Source of the DNA: Roseiarcus fermentans
GTDB taxonomy: Bacteria > Pseudomonadota > Alphaproteobacteria > Rhizobiales > Beijerinckiaceae
Reading direction: 5' to 3'
DNA: 64,000 nucleotides
Assembly: GCF_003315135.1 (NCBI RefSeq)
Contig: NZ_QNRK01000022.1
Span: 56,463-120,462 of the forward strand
Part shown: one piece after another, positions 39,455 through 49,791 of the stretch
How the letters are laid out: the number at the start of each line of letters is the position of its first letter
How positions within the stretch are numbered: position 1 is the stretch's first letter
The notes under the pieces: generated by a model
Database searches by the model: none
What the model saw: the letters and a program-made list of their open reading frames with translations, nothing else
What the model was told of the DNA's origin: nothing
Translations under genes and position numbers: made by a program

Positions 39455-39509
39455 GGTTGGGTCCTTCAAGCGCGCTCAAAGCGCGGCAAATCCTGGAAAC
39501 GAAAAGCGA

Positions 39510-39878
39510 TCACTTCTTCTTGCCGGCGATCGGCTTGGCCTTGCCCTTGCGGGTGCGCGCGTTGGTGTGCGTGCGCTGGCCGCGAACCGGGAGCTGCTTG
39601 CGGTGACGCAGCCCGCGGTAGGCGCCGAGGTCCATCAGGCGCTTGATGTTGATCGCCACCTCGCGGCGGAGGTCGCCCTCGACCATGTAGTCGCGGTCGA
39701 TCGTTTCGCGGATCTGCAGCACTTCCGCGTCCGAAAGCTGCGCCACCCGGCGCTCGGCGGGGATGTGAACCTTTTCGCAAATCTCTTCGGCCTTCTTGGG
39801 TCCGATGCCGTGAATGTACTGGAGCGCGATCACGACGCGCTTGTTGGTCGGAATATTGACGCCTGCGATACGAGCCAT
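39510..39878 (-). CDS. rpsM: 30S ribosomal protein S13
   Basis: A 122-residue S13: [34 protein letters not shown] and the RNA-binding tail [16 protein letters not shown]. It contacts the P-site tRNA and the central protuberance. First gene of the operon, with its own promoter upstream (40044-40072). In related genomes secY and adk usually come before it; here they are absent and a divergent gene follows 525 bases away. Confidence 0.98.
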   Translation of the reverse strand: MARIAGVNIPTNKRVVIALQYIHGIGPKKAEEICEKVHIPAERRVAQLSDAEVLQIRETIDRDYMVEGDLRREVAINIKRLMDLGAYRGLRHRKQLPVRGQRTHTNARTRKGKAKPIAGKKK

Positions 39879-40403
39879 AAGCTCAAATCTCCATTTCGGC
39901 GGCGCTTTTTGAAAACGCGCCCGCGGGACAGGGATCTCGACGTCCGGTGGAGGCCGGCCCTTGACGAGAATCTCGAAAACGCAAAAAGTCCCACGCGCTC
40001 GCAAAAACGGCGCCGGGACCCTGAACGCATTCGGGATTGGCGACATATAGAGCGCATCCGCCCAAACGTCAACACCGGGCGTGCGCCAGCTGCGCGCAAG
40101 GCTCGGCGGCCTCGGCGCGAAGTCTCGCCGGTCGGGAACGGACCCGTCTTCCTCCCGCGCCCGCACAACTTCGCTGCCGGCCGAGCGCCGGTAGCGAACC
40201 AAGGCGCCGTCTCGGCGACGCCTGCGTCGAGACGGTCGGCGGAACCGGGCCCCGCCCGGGACCCGCGCGCGGGTCCCGGCTCGCTGGCGCGTCCGCCGCG
40301 CGGATTGCCGGCTTCCCCCCTCGCAAATTCGCCGGAATGCCTCTATAGCGCCCTCCGCCGCGTCGCCGGCCCGGCCGACACGCGACGCCCTTAAGGAGCC
40401 CCG
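39879..40403. other. 525-base divergent intergenic region with the rpsM promoter
   Basis: Carries the rpsM promoter at 40044-40072 and a 165-base 5' leader for rpsM. The right part (40100-40400) is GC-rich; I see no gene or RNA there. Confidence 0.5.
40044..40072 (-). promoter_or_regulatory. Sigma-70 type promoter of the rpsM operon
   Basis: On the minus strand TTGACG (40067-40072), a spacer of exactly 17 bases, then TATATG (40044-40049). It lies 166 bases before rpsM. The consensus fit and spacing are good. Confidence 0.75.
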
Positions 40404-41315
40404 ATGACACGACAGATTTCCGCGCGCCTCCGTTCGACCGCCGCCGCCCTGGCGATCGGCGCGGGCGCCGCTTTCGCCTTCGCCGGCGCAGCCTCGGCCG
40501 AACCGCAGGTGCTCGCCACCGTCGACGGCCAGCCGATCACCCAGGACGATCTCGCCACCGCCATGGCCGACATCGGCCCCGGCCTGCCGCAGAAGCTCGA
40601 GGGCGCGCAGCGTCAGAAATACGTGCTCGACTACCTGATCGACCTCAAGCTCGCCGCCCGGAAGGCCGAGGCGGAGAAGCTCGACCAGTCGCCCGAGTTC
40701 GCGAAAAAGCTCGCCTATTATCGCGACAAGCTCTCGATGGAGGAGCTGCTCGGCGCGGTCGCCAAGGCCGCCACCACCGAGGAGGCCGAGCGCAAGGCCT
40801 ATGACGAGGCGGCCAAGGCCGAGCCGCCGCAGGAGGAGGTCCACGCCCGCCACATCCTGCTGCCGACCGAGGACGAGGCCAAGAAGGCGCTGGCGCGGGT
40901 CAAGGGCGGCGAAGATTTCGCCAAGGTCGCCAACGAACTGTCGAAGGACACTGGCGGCGACGGCGGCGATCTCGGCTGGTTCACCAAGGACCGCATGGTG
41001 CCGGAATTCTCGGAGGCGGCCTTCAAGCTGAAGAAGGGCGAGATCTCCGATCCGGTGAAGACCCAGTTCGGCTGGCACGTCATCCAGGTCGAGGACACCC
41101 GCACCAAGACCTTCCCGCCCTTCGAGCAGCTCAAGGACCAGGCGGCCCGCTACGTCGCCCAGAAGGCCGAGAGCGATCAGGTGGCGGCGCTGCACGCGGC
41201 GGCCAAGATCCAGTATTTCGACGCCGACGGCAAGCCGGCGGCTCCGGACGCCCCGGCCGCCGCCCCCGCGCCCGCGCCGACGGCGCCGGCCGGCGCCGCT
41301 CAGCCGAAGAACTGA
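40404..41315 (+). CDS. Periplasmic peptidyl-prolyl cis-trans isomerase (PpiC/SurA type)
   Basis: A 303-residue exported parvulin-type foldase. Signal peptide ([20 protein letters not shown]), then the chaperone-like N domain with [19 protein letters not shown], and the rotamase domain at about residues 145-240 with [40 protein letters not shown] and [13 protein letters not shown]. The tail is a Pro/Ala-rich linker. It helps envelope proteins fold. It shares the 525-base upstream region with rpsM. Confidence 0.92.
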   Translation: MTRQISARLRSTAAALAIGAGAAFAFAGAASAEPQVLATVDGQPITQDDLATAMADIGPGLPQKLEGAQRQKYVLDYLIDLKLAARKAEAEKLDQSPEFAKKLAYYRDKLSMEELLGAVAKAATTEEAERKAYDEAAKAEPPQEEVHARHILLPTEDEAKKALARVKGGEDFAKVANELSKDTGGDGGDLGWFTKDRMVPEFSEAAFKLKKGEISDPVKTQFGWHVIQVEDTRTKTFPPFEQLKDQAARYVAQKAESDQVAALHAAAKIQYFDADGKPAAPDAPAAAPAPAPTAPAGAAQPKN

Positions 41316-41332
41316 CGCGCGCCTCCTTATTC

Positions 41333-41357
41333 GGAGCGGGCGCTCGAGGCCCGCTCC
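41333..41357 (+). terminator. Hairpin between the isomerase gene and argJ
   Basis: GGAGCGGGC-GCTCGAG-GCCCGCTCC is a perfect 9-base-pair stem with 7-base loop, 17 bases after the isomerase stop and 29 before argJ. A CTCTCTTC run follows, so termination is possible but not strong. Confidence 0.55.
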
Positions 41358-41386
41358 CTCTCTTCAACCAGGACGGAAACGCTGAC

Positions 41387-42628
41387 ATGGCCGCCCCCGC
41401 TGCGCTCTCTCCGCTCGCGCCGAAAAAATACCCGCCCCTCCCGCCGATCGCCGGGGTCCGCTTCGCCACCGCGGCCGCGGGCGTGCGCTATGCGGGCCGC
41501 ACCGACGTGATGATGGCCGTGTTCGACCAGCCGGCCGAGGTCGCCGGCGTCTTCACCCGCTCGAAATGTCCCTCGGCGCCGGTCGACTGGTGCCGCGAGC
41601 AACTCGCGGGCGGCGCGGCGCGGGCGCTCGTCGTCAATTCCGGCAACGCGAACGCCTTCACCGGCCACAGGGGCGTCGAAGCGGTGCGCCTCGTCGCCGA
41701 CGCCGTGGCGAAGACGATCGGCTGCGCCCCGGGCGAAGTGTTCATGGCCTCGACCGGCGTGATCGGCGAGCCGCTCGACGGGACGCGGATCGCGCGCGTC
41801 CTCGCCGATCTCGCGAAAAGCGCCAACGAGAACGGTCTCATGGACGCCGCGCGGGCGATCATGACCACCGACACCTATCCCAAGGTCGCCACCGCCTTCG
41901 CCCCGCTCGGCGATTCGATCGTGACCATCAACGGCATCGCCAAGGGCGCCGGCATGATCGCGCCCGATATGGCGACGATGCTCTCCTATGTGTTCACCGA
42001 CGCGCCGATCGGCTCGGCGGCGCTGCAGGCGATGTTGTCGAAGTCGGTCGAGAAGTCGTTCAACGCCATCACCGTCGACAGCGACACCTCGACCTCCGAC
42101 ACACTGATGCTGTTCGCGACCGGGGCGCAGAAAGCCGCGCCGCGGATCGACGATCCCGCCGACGAGCGCCTCGGGCCGTTCCGGCGCGCGCTCGACAAGC
42201 TCTTGCGCTCGCTCGCTCATCAGGTCGTCAGGGACGGCGAGGGGGCGCGGAAATTCATCGAGGTCAACGTCGAGGGCGCGGCGACCCGCAAGGCCGCCAA
42301 ACGCATCGCGTTCTCGATCGCCAACTCGCCGCTGGTCAAGACCGCGGTCGGCGGCGAGGACGCCAACTGGGGCCGCGTGGTGGCGGCGGTCGGCAAGGCG
42401 GGCGAGAAGGCCGAGCGCGACAAGCTCGACATCTGGTTCGGCAAGATCCGCGTCGCCCACCAGGGTCTGCGTGATCCGGCCTACGACGAGGCGGAGGCCT
42501 CGGCCTACATGAAGAAGCCGGAGATCAAGATCACCGCCGACCTCGGCATCGGCGGCGGCCGGGCGACGGTGTGGACCTGCGACCTGACCAAGGAATACGT
42601 GGCGATCAACGGCGACTACCGCTCGTGA
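41387..42628 (+). CDS. argJ: Bifunctional glutamate N-acetyltransferase/ornithine acetyltransferase
   Basis: A 413-residue ArgJ. It moves the acetyl group between N-acetylornithine and glutamate in cyclic arginine synthesis. The autocleavage nucleophile is T197 in [20 protein letters not shown]; also seen are [26 protein letters not shown] and [12 protein letters not shown] near the active site. The protein is cut into two chains at the A-T bond. Its stop overlaps the GTG of mutT by 4 bases (GTGA). Confidence 0.96.
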   Translation: MAAPAALSPLAPKKYPPLPPIAGVRFATAAAGVRYAGRTDVMMAVFDQPAEVAGVFTRSKCPSAPVDWCREQLAGGAARALVVNSGNANAFTGHRGVEAVRLVADAVAKTIGCAPGEVFMASTGVIGEPLDGTRIARVLADLAKSANENGLMDAARAIMTTDTYPKVATAFAPLGDSIVTINGIAKGAGMIAPDMATMLSYVFTDAPIGSAALQAMLSKSVEKSFNAITVDSDTSTSDTLMLFATGAQKAAPRIDDPADERLGPFRRALDKLLRSLAHQVVRDGEGARKFIEVNVEGAATRKAAKRIAFSIANSPLVKTAVGGEDANWGRVVAAVGKAGEKAERDKLDIWFGKIRVAHQGLRDPAYDEAEASAYMKKPEIKITADLGIGGGRATVWTCDLTKEYVAINGDYRS

Positions 42629-43026
42629 GGCTGCTGCTCGTGGTCGCGGCGGCGCTGGTCGACGTCGACAACCGCGTGCTTCTCGCCCAGCGGCCCGAGG
42701 GCAAGCAGCTCGCGGGCCTGTGGGAATTCCCGGGCGGCAAGATCGACGCCGGCGAGCGGCCGGAGGAGGCGCTGATCCGCGAGCTGAAGGAAGAGCTGGG
42801 CATTGCGGTCAAGCCGCCCTGCCTCGCGCCCCTCACCTTCGCCAGCCACGCCTACGACGATTTCCACCTCTTGATGCCGCTCTACGTCTGCCGCCGCTGG
42901 GAGGGTTTTGTGCAGCCGCTCGACGGGCAGGCGCTGAAGTGGGTGCGGCCGAACGACCTGCGCAGCTATCCGATGCCGCCGGCCGACGCGCCGCTGATCC
43001 CGGCGCTGCAGGATCTGCTGGGGTAG
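42625..43026 (+). CDS. mutT: 8-oxo-dGTP diphosphatase (MutT, Nudix)
   Basis: A 133-residue Nudix hydrolase that removes oxidised dGTP from the pool. The Nudix box [23 protein letters not shown] is complete at residues 38-59. [20 protein letters not shown] before it and [20 protein letters not shown] after it are typical for MutT. GTG 42625 overlaps the argJ stop, so the two are translationally coupled. argJ-mutT is a common alphaproteobacterial order. Confidence 0.93.
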   Translation: MRLLLVVAAALVDVDNRVLLAQRPEGKQLAGLWEFPGGKIDAGERPEEALIRELKEELGIAVKPPCLAPLTFASHAYDDFHLLMPLYVCRRWEGFVQPLDGQALKWVRPNDLRSYPMPPADAPLIPALQDLLG

Positions 43027-43216
43027 GGGCTCAGGTCGGGCGATTGGCGCGAGGCGCGATGGCGGAAACGGGCGGGTTGATGGCGGAATGGCCGCAACTG
43101 GCTGGATAGCTAGCCCAGCGCGTGAGCCCGAGCCGGCAACCGGAACACCAGCCGATGGCGCTTTAGGAAATAAGTGTTCGTTATCGATTAAGTTAGTTGT
43201 GAGCTGAATACGTACG

Positions 43217-43978
43217 CTAAGCGAACGGATTCCATTCAGCTTTTCCACTCTTTATGTCGACGCGTACAATGCCTGGTTCTTCAAATTGTTGTGGGTTCGA
43301 CTCTCCGGGGAGGAAAAGTCCGCTACCGCCGCCGCCATAGTAGTGCATCTTGCCATCGCCGCCGTCTCTTTTGTGGTATTTGTACTGACCCAGCCAGCCA
43401 GCAATGTTACAAATTACAACAGGTGCCTTGCATTTATTAGCAAAATGAAATAACGATTCCCTCCAGCCGGGATCTCTGATCCCAGCGCCATACGAACACA
43501 CGACTATCGGGACAGTAGGACCCACTCCAATAGCATTTATTTTGTCAATAACACGATGCATAAACTCGGAATCAATGCCCGGATAAGCATCAGCGCAGAT
43601 CAGTGGAATGCACTTATTTCCATTCCATTGAAAAGATTTGATGTCTAGACCCGGCTGAATGTCTTCCTTTTGAAACGGTATTTGCTTGTCGTAATGTTCA
43701 ATCACGCTTCCTTGATACATTAAATACGCTCTATTTCTTATGTGTTTTTCCTTATCTTTGATATACCCTCCCGCGATAAAAGCCTGTTTGGGGAACGCAG
43801 AGGAATATTCCCGCAATATCTTAATAGCAGCGGCATGGAGAATTGGCTTATCAAGATTATCGAGCGGGAAGCATTCCGGAAAAACTGTCAGGTCAGCTTT
43901 TATTTGCATCCTCATATACTTAGCAAAGTGCTCCGGATCCCACTCAGCGCCGTCAATCTGTATCAGATTAATCTTCAT
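43217..43978 (-). CDS. Nitrilase-superfamily carbon-nitrogen hydrolase
   Basis: A 253-residue protein of the CN-hydrolase superfamily. The Glu-Lys-Cys triad is in place: FPECFPLDN (glutamate), HYDKQIPFQKED (lysine) and IPLICADAYPG (cysteine). It begins MKINLIQIDGAEW and ends with the strand GIVRVDIKSGKAEW. Amide or nitrile hydrolysis is expected, but the substrate is unknown. The gene is markedly AT-rich against its neighbours (TTT, AAT and ATA codons are common), pointing to recent horizontal acquisition from a lower-G+C donor. No partner gene is adjacent. Confidence 0.75.
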   Translation of the reverse strand: MKINLIQIDGAEWDPEHFAKYMRMQIKADLTVFPECFPLDNLDKPILHAAAIKILREYSSAFPKQAFIAGGYIKDKEKHIRNRAYLMYQGSVIEHYDKQIPFQKEDIQPGLDIKSFQWNGNKCIPLICADAYPGIDSEFMHRVIDKINAIGVGPTVPIVVCSYGAGIRDPGWRESLFHFANKCKAPVVICNIAGWLGQYKYHKRDGGDGKMHYYGGGGSGLFLPGESNPQQFEEPGIVRVDIKSGKAEWNPFA

Positions 43979-44257
43979 AATTACCCTAAAACATTTGCGA
44001 CGGGCCTGACTTTTTCACATTCGGATCGCTTCTTCCGAAGGTGTGCTCTCCAATCTTATCGACACTCCAGAATTCGTGTCGTATTGGGTCGTGGTAATCG
44101 TCGCATAGCGGTTCAGTGCCGATTACGGAAGGGCCGCCTGCCCGCTACAGAAGTCTTCTGCATGTTATCGCATATATCTGGACAATCGGCAGATGGCAAC
44201 TCAGCCTGACAGGCAAGCGAACGACCCAGACCGCCAGTCCCGTCTCGCGTGAAACCG
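43979..44257. other. AT-richer tail of the acquired segment
   Basis: Continues the lower-G+C composition of the nitrilase-like gene for about 100 bases, then turns mixed. It may hold the nitrilase promoter. No gene recognised. Confidence 0.4.
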
Positions 44258-44524
44258 TCAATACCTGTGCCCCTCGTGGCGGCTGGCGAGGATCTCGTCG
44301 CGAGGAGCCTTGCCGACCTCTTCGCGCAGCGCCTTCAACCCCCTGATCGCCTCGGCCGCGTCCGAACAGCGCGCAGCGCTCTCGGGCAGGATCCGGGCGA
44401 TCGTCTCGCCGTGGCGCGGGATGGGCGCCGTCTCGCCGCGCTCGACCCGATCGAGGAGCGCCTCGAAGTTCGCTTCGGCCTCCGAAGCCTCGCAATCGAA
44501 CCAGTCAGCCGTGATCGTGATCGC
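44258..44524 (-). pseudogene. Phd/YefM-type antitoxin remnant without start codon
   Basis: Minus-strand reading from 44524: AITITADWFDCEASEAEANF, then EALLDRVERGETAPIPRHGE and TIARILPE, ending GLKALREEVGKAPRDEILAS with RHEGHRY before TGA. This is a complete Phd/YefM-like antitoxin with the typical LLDRVERGE...RHG core. The triplet before the first codon is TGA where an ATG is expected, and no start is open upstream. There is no toxin reading frame after it. Initiation at an ATC is conceivable but unlikely. Confidence 0.7.
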
Positions 44525-44639
44525 TCAGTTTGAGGGAATTTGGCTTCGCCGCGTTCGTAGTACGCAGCGCGTTCCTCACTTCAATGATACATTCTTGCGA
44601 GAGCGGTTTCGTCAATTCCGCAGCCGAGCCCCGCCATTC

Positions 44640-44786
44640 CGTCTCCCTCCCCTTCTCCCCTTGCGGGAGAAGGTGGCGCGAAGCGCCGGATGAGGGGTCC
44701 GGCGCCGTCAGGCGCCTCTGCAACACGCGCCTCACGGCGCCCACCCCCCAACCCCTCTCCCGCAAGGGGAGAGGGGAGTATCGTGC
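44640..44786. repeat. Inverted REP-like repeat
   Basis: CTCCCCTTCTCCCCTTGCGG...GGATGAGGGG at the left and CCTCTCCCGCAAGGGGAGAG at the right, with TCCGGCGCCGTCAGGCGCC between. It is a member of the CTCTCCCGCAAGGGGAGAGG family common in intergenic DNA of this group. The right end abuts the DUF559 pseudogene. Confidence 0.65.
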
Positions 44787-44792
44787 GCCGCT

Positions 44793-45102
44793 TCACCATG
44801 GGAGGCCGCAACGCGCGAGAATGGTGTTCGGCACGCTCTCTGGTTCTCGCAAGACCTCGTGGTTCCTGAACCGGGCGACCAAAAAGCCCCTGCTCATGGA
44901 GCCAATCGTCCCGCGCACGGTCGTGGCGATCGTCCGCATGCTGAGAACCGTCGCATTCGACAACGACGCGATGCTCGAAGCACACGAAGTCGACGATCTA
45001 TGCGCCGATTGGAACTCGTCGTCGCCACTTGATCCCTTGCAGTCGTCGATCCCGCAATACGCGCCACAATGCCCTTTCCGCGTCCGTAGGCTCGGAGCGC
45101 AT
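44793..45102 (-). pseudogene. DUF559 endonuclease-like domain pseudogene
   Basis: Minus-strand frame MRSEPTDAERALWRVLRDRR then LQGIKWRRRVPIGA reaches TAG (44998-45000) where relatives have the tyrosine codon; it continues IVDFVCFEHRVVVECDGSQHAD and then RARDDWLHEQG. At about 44900 the frame shifts by one, and the end FLVARFRNHEVLREPESVPN with TILARCGLPW and stop is in the second frame. This is the full length of the Vsr-like DUF559 family, with one nonsense and one indel mutation. Upstream codons extend the frame slightly, so the true start is uncertain. Confidence 0.85.
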
Positions 45103-45180
45103 TGCTCGCGCGCGGCCCTTGGCGCCCCAAAGGACTGTGCGGCGATGATCGGCCACGATCGCCGCGCGCCTTCGTCTCGT

Positions 45181-45699
45181 CTACGGCGTCGCGGTCCAGG
45201 CCTTGTAGTCGGCGTCCGACATGGCCGGCAGGTTCTTGACGAAGGCGACGATCGACCAGATCTGGTCGTCCGACGCGCCGGCGAGGCCGAAGCTCGGCAT
45301 GCCGGTGAATTTGACGCCGCTGCGGATCGCCCAGAAGAGCTCCGCCGGCGTCCGCGTCTTGGCCATGACCTTGAGATCGGCCGGGATCGGCATCAGCCCT
45401 TCCGAGAACTTCGACCAGTCGGCGTCTGGCGGCCCGCCGTGGCAGTGGACGCAGCCGATGGTCGCGTAGGCGCGCGCGCCCGCCTTGACCGTCGCCGGAT
45501 CGGACAGGTTCGCCGGCGCCGGCGGCGCTTCGGCGGCGTGGCGGGCGACGGAGGCGGCGCGCACGGTCGCGAGCGCCCAGTCGATCGGCGCCGGGTTGGC
45601 GACGTTCTCCGCGACGTCGAAGAAGCCGCCGAAGAAGAACACCGCTGCGCCGACGCCGATGAGGATGGCGAGGGCGCCGACGATCGCCAACAGCCTCAT
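45181..45699 (-). CDS. Membrane-anchored class I cytochrome c
   Basis: A 172-residue c-type cytochrome. The N-terminal hydrophobic segment (LLAIVGALAILIGVGAAVFF) is an uncleaved anchor or signal. A single heme site CVHCH is at residues 83-87, and the distal methionine probably lies in GMPSFGL near 133, followed by DDQIWSIVAFVKNLP, the last helix of monoheme cytochromes c. It would transfer electrons on the periplasmic face; the partner is not encoded nearby. Confidence 0.88.
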   Translation of the reverse strand: MRLLAIVGALAILIGVGAAVFFFGGFFDVAENVANPAPIDWALATVRAASVARHAAEAPPAPANLSDPATVKAGARAYATIGCVHCHGGPPDADWSKFSEGLMPIPADLKVMAKTRTPAELFWAIRSGVKFTGMPSFGLAGASDDQIWSIVAFVKNLPAMSDADYKAWTATP

Positions 45700-45860
45700 G
45701 CTCAGGGTCTCCCCGGTCTCGCGCTCGTTGCGACACGCGCAGTGTTCGTGCGCGGGCGGCGCTTGTCAACGGCGGGCGTCGCCGAGTGGAGTCCACGTTC
45801 CTGCTTCGAGGGGATCGTCTCCTCCGGCGGCCGGTTGAAATCGATCGGTCCGACGCTTCG

Positions 45861-46352
45861 TCAGAGCGGCGCGCGTCGAAAGACGTCCTCGATCCAGTCG
45901 AGAAACACCCGCAGGCGCAACGCGAGCTGGCGGTTCTGCGGATAGAGCGCCGAGAGCGGCGTCGGCGACGGCCGATCGTCTTTCAGGATCTCCACCAGCG
46001 CGCCGGAGGCGAGATCGGCGGCGAAGCGGTAGCGCGGCGCCTGCATGATCCCGAGGCCGAGCCGCGCCAGATCCGCGAGGGTGTCGGAATTGTTGGCTGT
46101 CACCCGGCCCGGCAGAACGACGTGGCGAACGCCGGTCGCAGTCAGGAATTCGAGCGGCAGAACTTCGCCGGTTCGCGACGAGATGAAGCCGACCATGGCG
46201 TGCCCGTCGAGCGCGTCCGGCGTCTCGGGGACGCCGCGTTTGGCGAGATAATCCGGGCTTGCCACGGTGATCTCCTCGATCGCGCCGATGCGGCGGCGGA
46301 TCAGCCCGCTGTCGTCGAGATCGCCGGCGCGGATCGCGCAGTCGACGCCCTC
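45861..46352 (-). pseudogene. LysR regulator, C-terminal half only
   Basis: 164 codons of the LysR effector-binding domain: EGVDCAIRAGDLDDSGLIRR, RVTANNSDTLADLARLGLGI, GALVEILKDDRPSPTPLSAL and LRVFLDWIEDVFRRAPL to the stop. The frame is intact from 46352 to 45861, but the DNA-binding half is missing: upstream of 46352 the sequence becomes the tail of an SDR gene read from the other strand. No start codon is available, so this is a truncated gene. Confidence 0.88.
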
Positions 46353-46599
46353 CCACATCGCCGCCAAGGAGCTCGCCGCGCGCGGCGTGACGGTCAACGT
46401 CGTCGCGCCGGGGCCGGTTCGCACCGACATGTTCCTCGGCGGCAAGAGCGACGAGCAGGTCCGGGCGATCATGGCCGCCAATCCGTTCGGGAGGCTCGGC
46501 GAGCCGGACGAAATCGCCAGGGCCGTCGCCTTTCTGGTCGGACCCGACGGCGGCTGGATCAACGGACAGGTGCTGCGCGCCAACGGCGGCGTCGTGTGA
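46353..46599 (+). pseudogene. Short-chain dehydrogenase, C-terminal third only
   Basis: In frame from about 46354: HIAAKELAARGVTVNVVAPG then PVRTDMFLGGKSDEQ, NPFGRLGEPDEIARAVAFLV and GPDGGWINGQVLRANGGVV with stop. These are the post-catalytic helix, the PG motif and the C-terminal loop of a classical SDR (3-oxoacyl-ACP reductase type). The Rossmann half and the catalytic Tyr-Lys are gone. It meets the lysR remnant within one to three bases. Confidence 0.88.
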
Positions 46600-46710
46600 G
46601 GCGACGGCGCCATGGCCCCGGGTCGCCGCAACTCCGCGCGATCCATCGCAGCCGCGGATCGGCGCCGCCGACCCGGGCCGCATGTCCAGCCTTGATCGAG
46701 GAGCAATCCC

Positions 46711-46923
46711 ATGCCTTTCGCCAATATCAAGATCCCCGAGGCCGCGCTGACCGGGGCGCAGAAGGCGGAGATCGTCCATCGCGTGACCGCGATGTTCGTC
46801 GACGATTTCGGCGAGGCGGCCCGCCCGCACGCCATGGTCCTGATCGAGGAGGTTGCGGACGGCGGTTATGGACGCGCCGACGAAGTGTTCGTCGTCCCGG
46901 AAGCCTACCGGGCGAAGACCTGA
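46711..46923 (+). CDS. Tautomerase family protein
   Basis: A 70-residue member of the 4-oxalocrotonate tautomerase superfamily. Processing of the initiator Met would expose the catalytic Pro1 (MPFANIKIPEAALTGAQKAE). The helix KAEIVHRVTAMFVDDFGEAARPH and strand AMVLIEEVADGGYGRAD fit the beta-alpha-beta fold. GAGGAG precedes the ATG. It may have belonged with the SDR gene whose remnant is just upstream; that is inference. Confidence 0.82.
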   Translation: MPFANIKIPEAALTGAQKAEIVHRVTAMFVDDFGEAARPHAMVLIEEVADGGYGRADEVFVVPEAYRAKT

Positions 46924-47022
46924 CGCCGAGCCGGGGCGGCGGCGTTTCTCCGCCCGAAAGCGCGCTGAGAAGGGCTGAATTGGAAACTTGACCTTAACGC
47001 GGCGCGGCGCATCCTGAACGCC

Positions 47023-47979
<957 letters not shown>

Positions 47980-48155
47980 GGCGACGGGACGTCCGGCAGG
48001 AGCGCCGCCGGCCAACGCCGGCGGACCACCCGAAAATCCACGTTGATAACAGACGCCGGCTCCGAGCGACGCGTTGTGCTGGCCACGTTAATGAAATATA
48101 CATAATCGCCAGCACGGGGGCGTTGTGTGCTGAGTTTGCCAGGGGAGTTTTTTCG

Positions 48156-49628
48156 ATGTCGGCAGTTTGGGACAAACTGTTTGGAAATTTCCAGCCGCCC
48201 GCCAATGACGCCCTCGACGAGTCGGGCGACGACCAAGGGGTAGGGGCGCAGGGCCCGTCCGCCGCTTCGGCGCCGGCTCCGGACAGCGCGCCGAAGTCTC
48301 AGACGGTGGCGCGCACGTTCGACTCGATCGGGCGCCGCAACGAGGCGTTGCGCGCCCATCTGTTCGCCGTCGAGGCGTCGTTCCGCGACATCGAAGCCAT
48401 CCGGGCCCAGTTTCACGAGAGCCTGATTCCGATCGATCAGACGCTGAGCGAGATCGAACGCACCAAGGTCGCCCACGTCGAGGCCGAACGAAAGTTCGAG
48501 ACGCTGACGGCCGCGCACGACAAGCTGAAGAACAGTCACGCCGGGCTGACGCTCGAGCGCAACGCGATGCTGGCCAAGCAGGACGAGCTTTCCGGGCGCC
48601 TCGCGGATCTGGAGCGAGGGATAAGCTCGGCCGAAGCCGCGTCGTCCGAAGCGCGCGCCGCGCTCGCCGACCGGTCGGCGAAGCTCGAGCGCGTCGAGCG
48701 GGAGCTCGAGGACAACCGCCGTCGCCTTCAGACCGTCACCGAACAGCTGCCGGCGCTTCGCACCGAGTTCGCGGCGAAGGAAAAGAAGCTTCAGGAGGTC
48801 GAGCAGCACCGCGCGAGCCTCCACGACCAGACCGACCTCCTGACCCAGGAAAACCGGGCCCTGAAAGCCCGGATCGAGGAGTTCGTCGCCAACGTTTCGA
48901 AGCTCGGGCGGAAGCTGAGCGAGCTGGAAAGCCGGCGGGACGATCTGAGCCGTCGCGTCGACGAACTGGAGACGGCGCTGGCGCACGAAACCGCGGCGCA
49001 CGCCAAGTCGAAGTCCGCGCAGCTCGATGCGGCGGAAGCCCAGCGGCTCGCCCAGACCAGCCTTCGTGAAGAGCTGAGCGCGCTTCACGCCCGGCACGAG
49101 GCGGCGGAAAAGCTCCTGTCCGAGGCCCGCACGACTCTGCGCGATCGCGAGGCCTCGATCCGCAATTTCGAGCAGCGCGCGCTCGAGCACTCGCTCGCGA
49201 CCAAATCCAAGGACGCCACGCTCGCCGATCTCGACAAGGATCTGGCCGCGCTGCGCGTCGCGCACGCCGAGGTCGACACGGCGCGGATCACCGCCACCGA
49301 GCGATCGTCCGCTCTCGCCAAGGCGCTCGAAGACCGTGAAATCGCTCTCCAGCGGGCCGAGCAACGGATCGAGGTTCTCGAAGCCAGAGTGGCCGAGCAG
49401 AACCGCATCATGCTGGTGGAGCGCGAGGCTTTCGAGCAGAGGGCGGCGAAGCTGAAGGACCAGCTCGAGGCGGAGTCGGCCTCGCGCGCCTTCGCGGAGG
49501 GCGCGTTGCAGTCGGCGAGGCAGGATCGCGGCGGACGCCGTCCGGAGGCGGACCCGCCGGCGGCCGAGGCGAACGTCGTCAAGCCGGACGCGCCGGCGCA
49601 GGAGCGGGTTGCGCGCTTCCGCGGATGA
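48156..49628 (+). CDS. Long coiled-coil protein, first of two tandem paralogues
   Basis: A 490-residue protein with no membrane segment. Residues 1-45 are a variable Pro/Ala/Asp-rich head beginning MSAVWDKLFGNF; from about residue 50 the chain is a nearly unbroken heptad coiled coil (FDSIGRRNEALRAHL, RAQFHESLIPIDQTLSEIER, ELEDNRRRLQTVTEQLPALR, REEFVANVSK-like blocks). It ends in a Pro/Ala tail and VARFRG. ATG 48156 has AGGGGAG upstream. A filament, scaffold or cell-pole role, as for crescentin-like proteins, is possible, but no function is established by sequence. About four fifths of residues match the next gene. Confidence 0.75.
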   Translation: MSAVWDKLFGNFQPPANDALDESGDDQGVGAQGPSAASAPAPDSAPKSQTVARTFDSIGRRNEALRAHLFAVEASFRDIEAIRAQFHESLIPIDQTLSEIERTKVAHVEAERKFETLTAAHDKLKNSHAGLTLERNAMLAKQDELSGRLADLERGISSAEAASSEARAALADRSAKLERVERELEDNRRRLQTVTEQLPALRTEFAAKEKKLQEVEQHRASLHDQTDLLTQENRALKARIEEFVANVSKLGRKLSELESRRDDLSRRVDELETALAHETAAHAKSKSAQLDAAEAQRLAQTSLREELSALHARHEAAEKLLSEARTTLRDREASIRNFEQRALEHSLATKSKDATLADLDKDLAALRVAHAEVDTARITATERSSALAKALEDREIALQRAEQRIEVLEARVAEQNRIMLVEREAFEQRAAKLKDQLEAESASRAFAEGALQSARQDRGGRRPEADPPAAEANVVKPDAPAQERVARFRG

Positions 49629-49791
49629 GGCGTCGGACGGGTTGGCGAGGCCGGCCTCTGGACGAGCCGACGCAAGAGAGGCGCCTTACCAAGCAGGCCA
49701 AGCGTAATTGCTCTCTTGCGTCATCGGGCTGAAACCGGCATGTGTTCAACTCTCCGCGCCCGCCCTGCGCGACCATTGGGAAATAGAAGAG

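Noticed and set aside
43275..43305. tRNA T-loop-like GGTTCGACTC
   Set aside because: It lies inside the nitrilase-like coding frame, and no acceptor stem or anticodon arm can be folded around it.
44536..45181. Plus-strand open frame across the REP element and the DUF559 region
   Set aside because: It is the antisense of the DUF559 pseudogene and the repeat. The minus strand explains the sequence in detail.
45861..46599. A lysR-SDR fusion gene
   Set aside because: The two remnants are on opposite strands, so no single reading frame joins them. It is a deletion junction.
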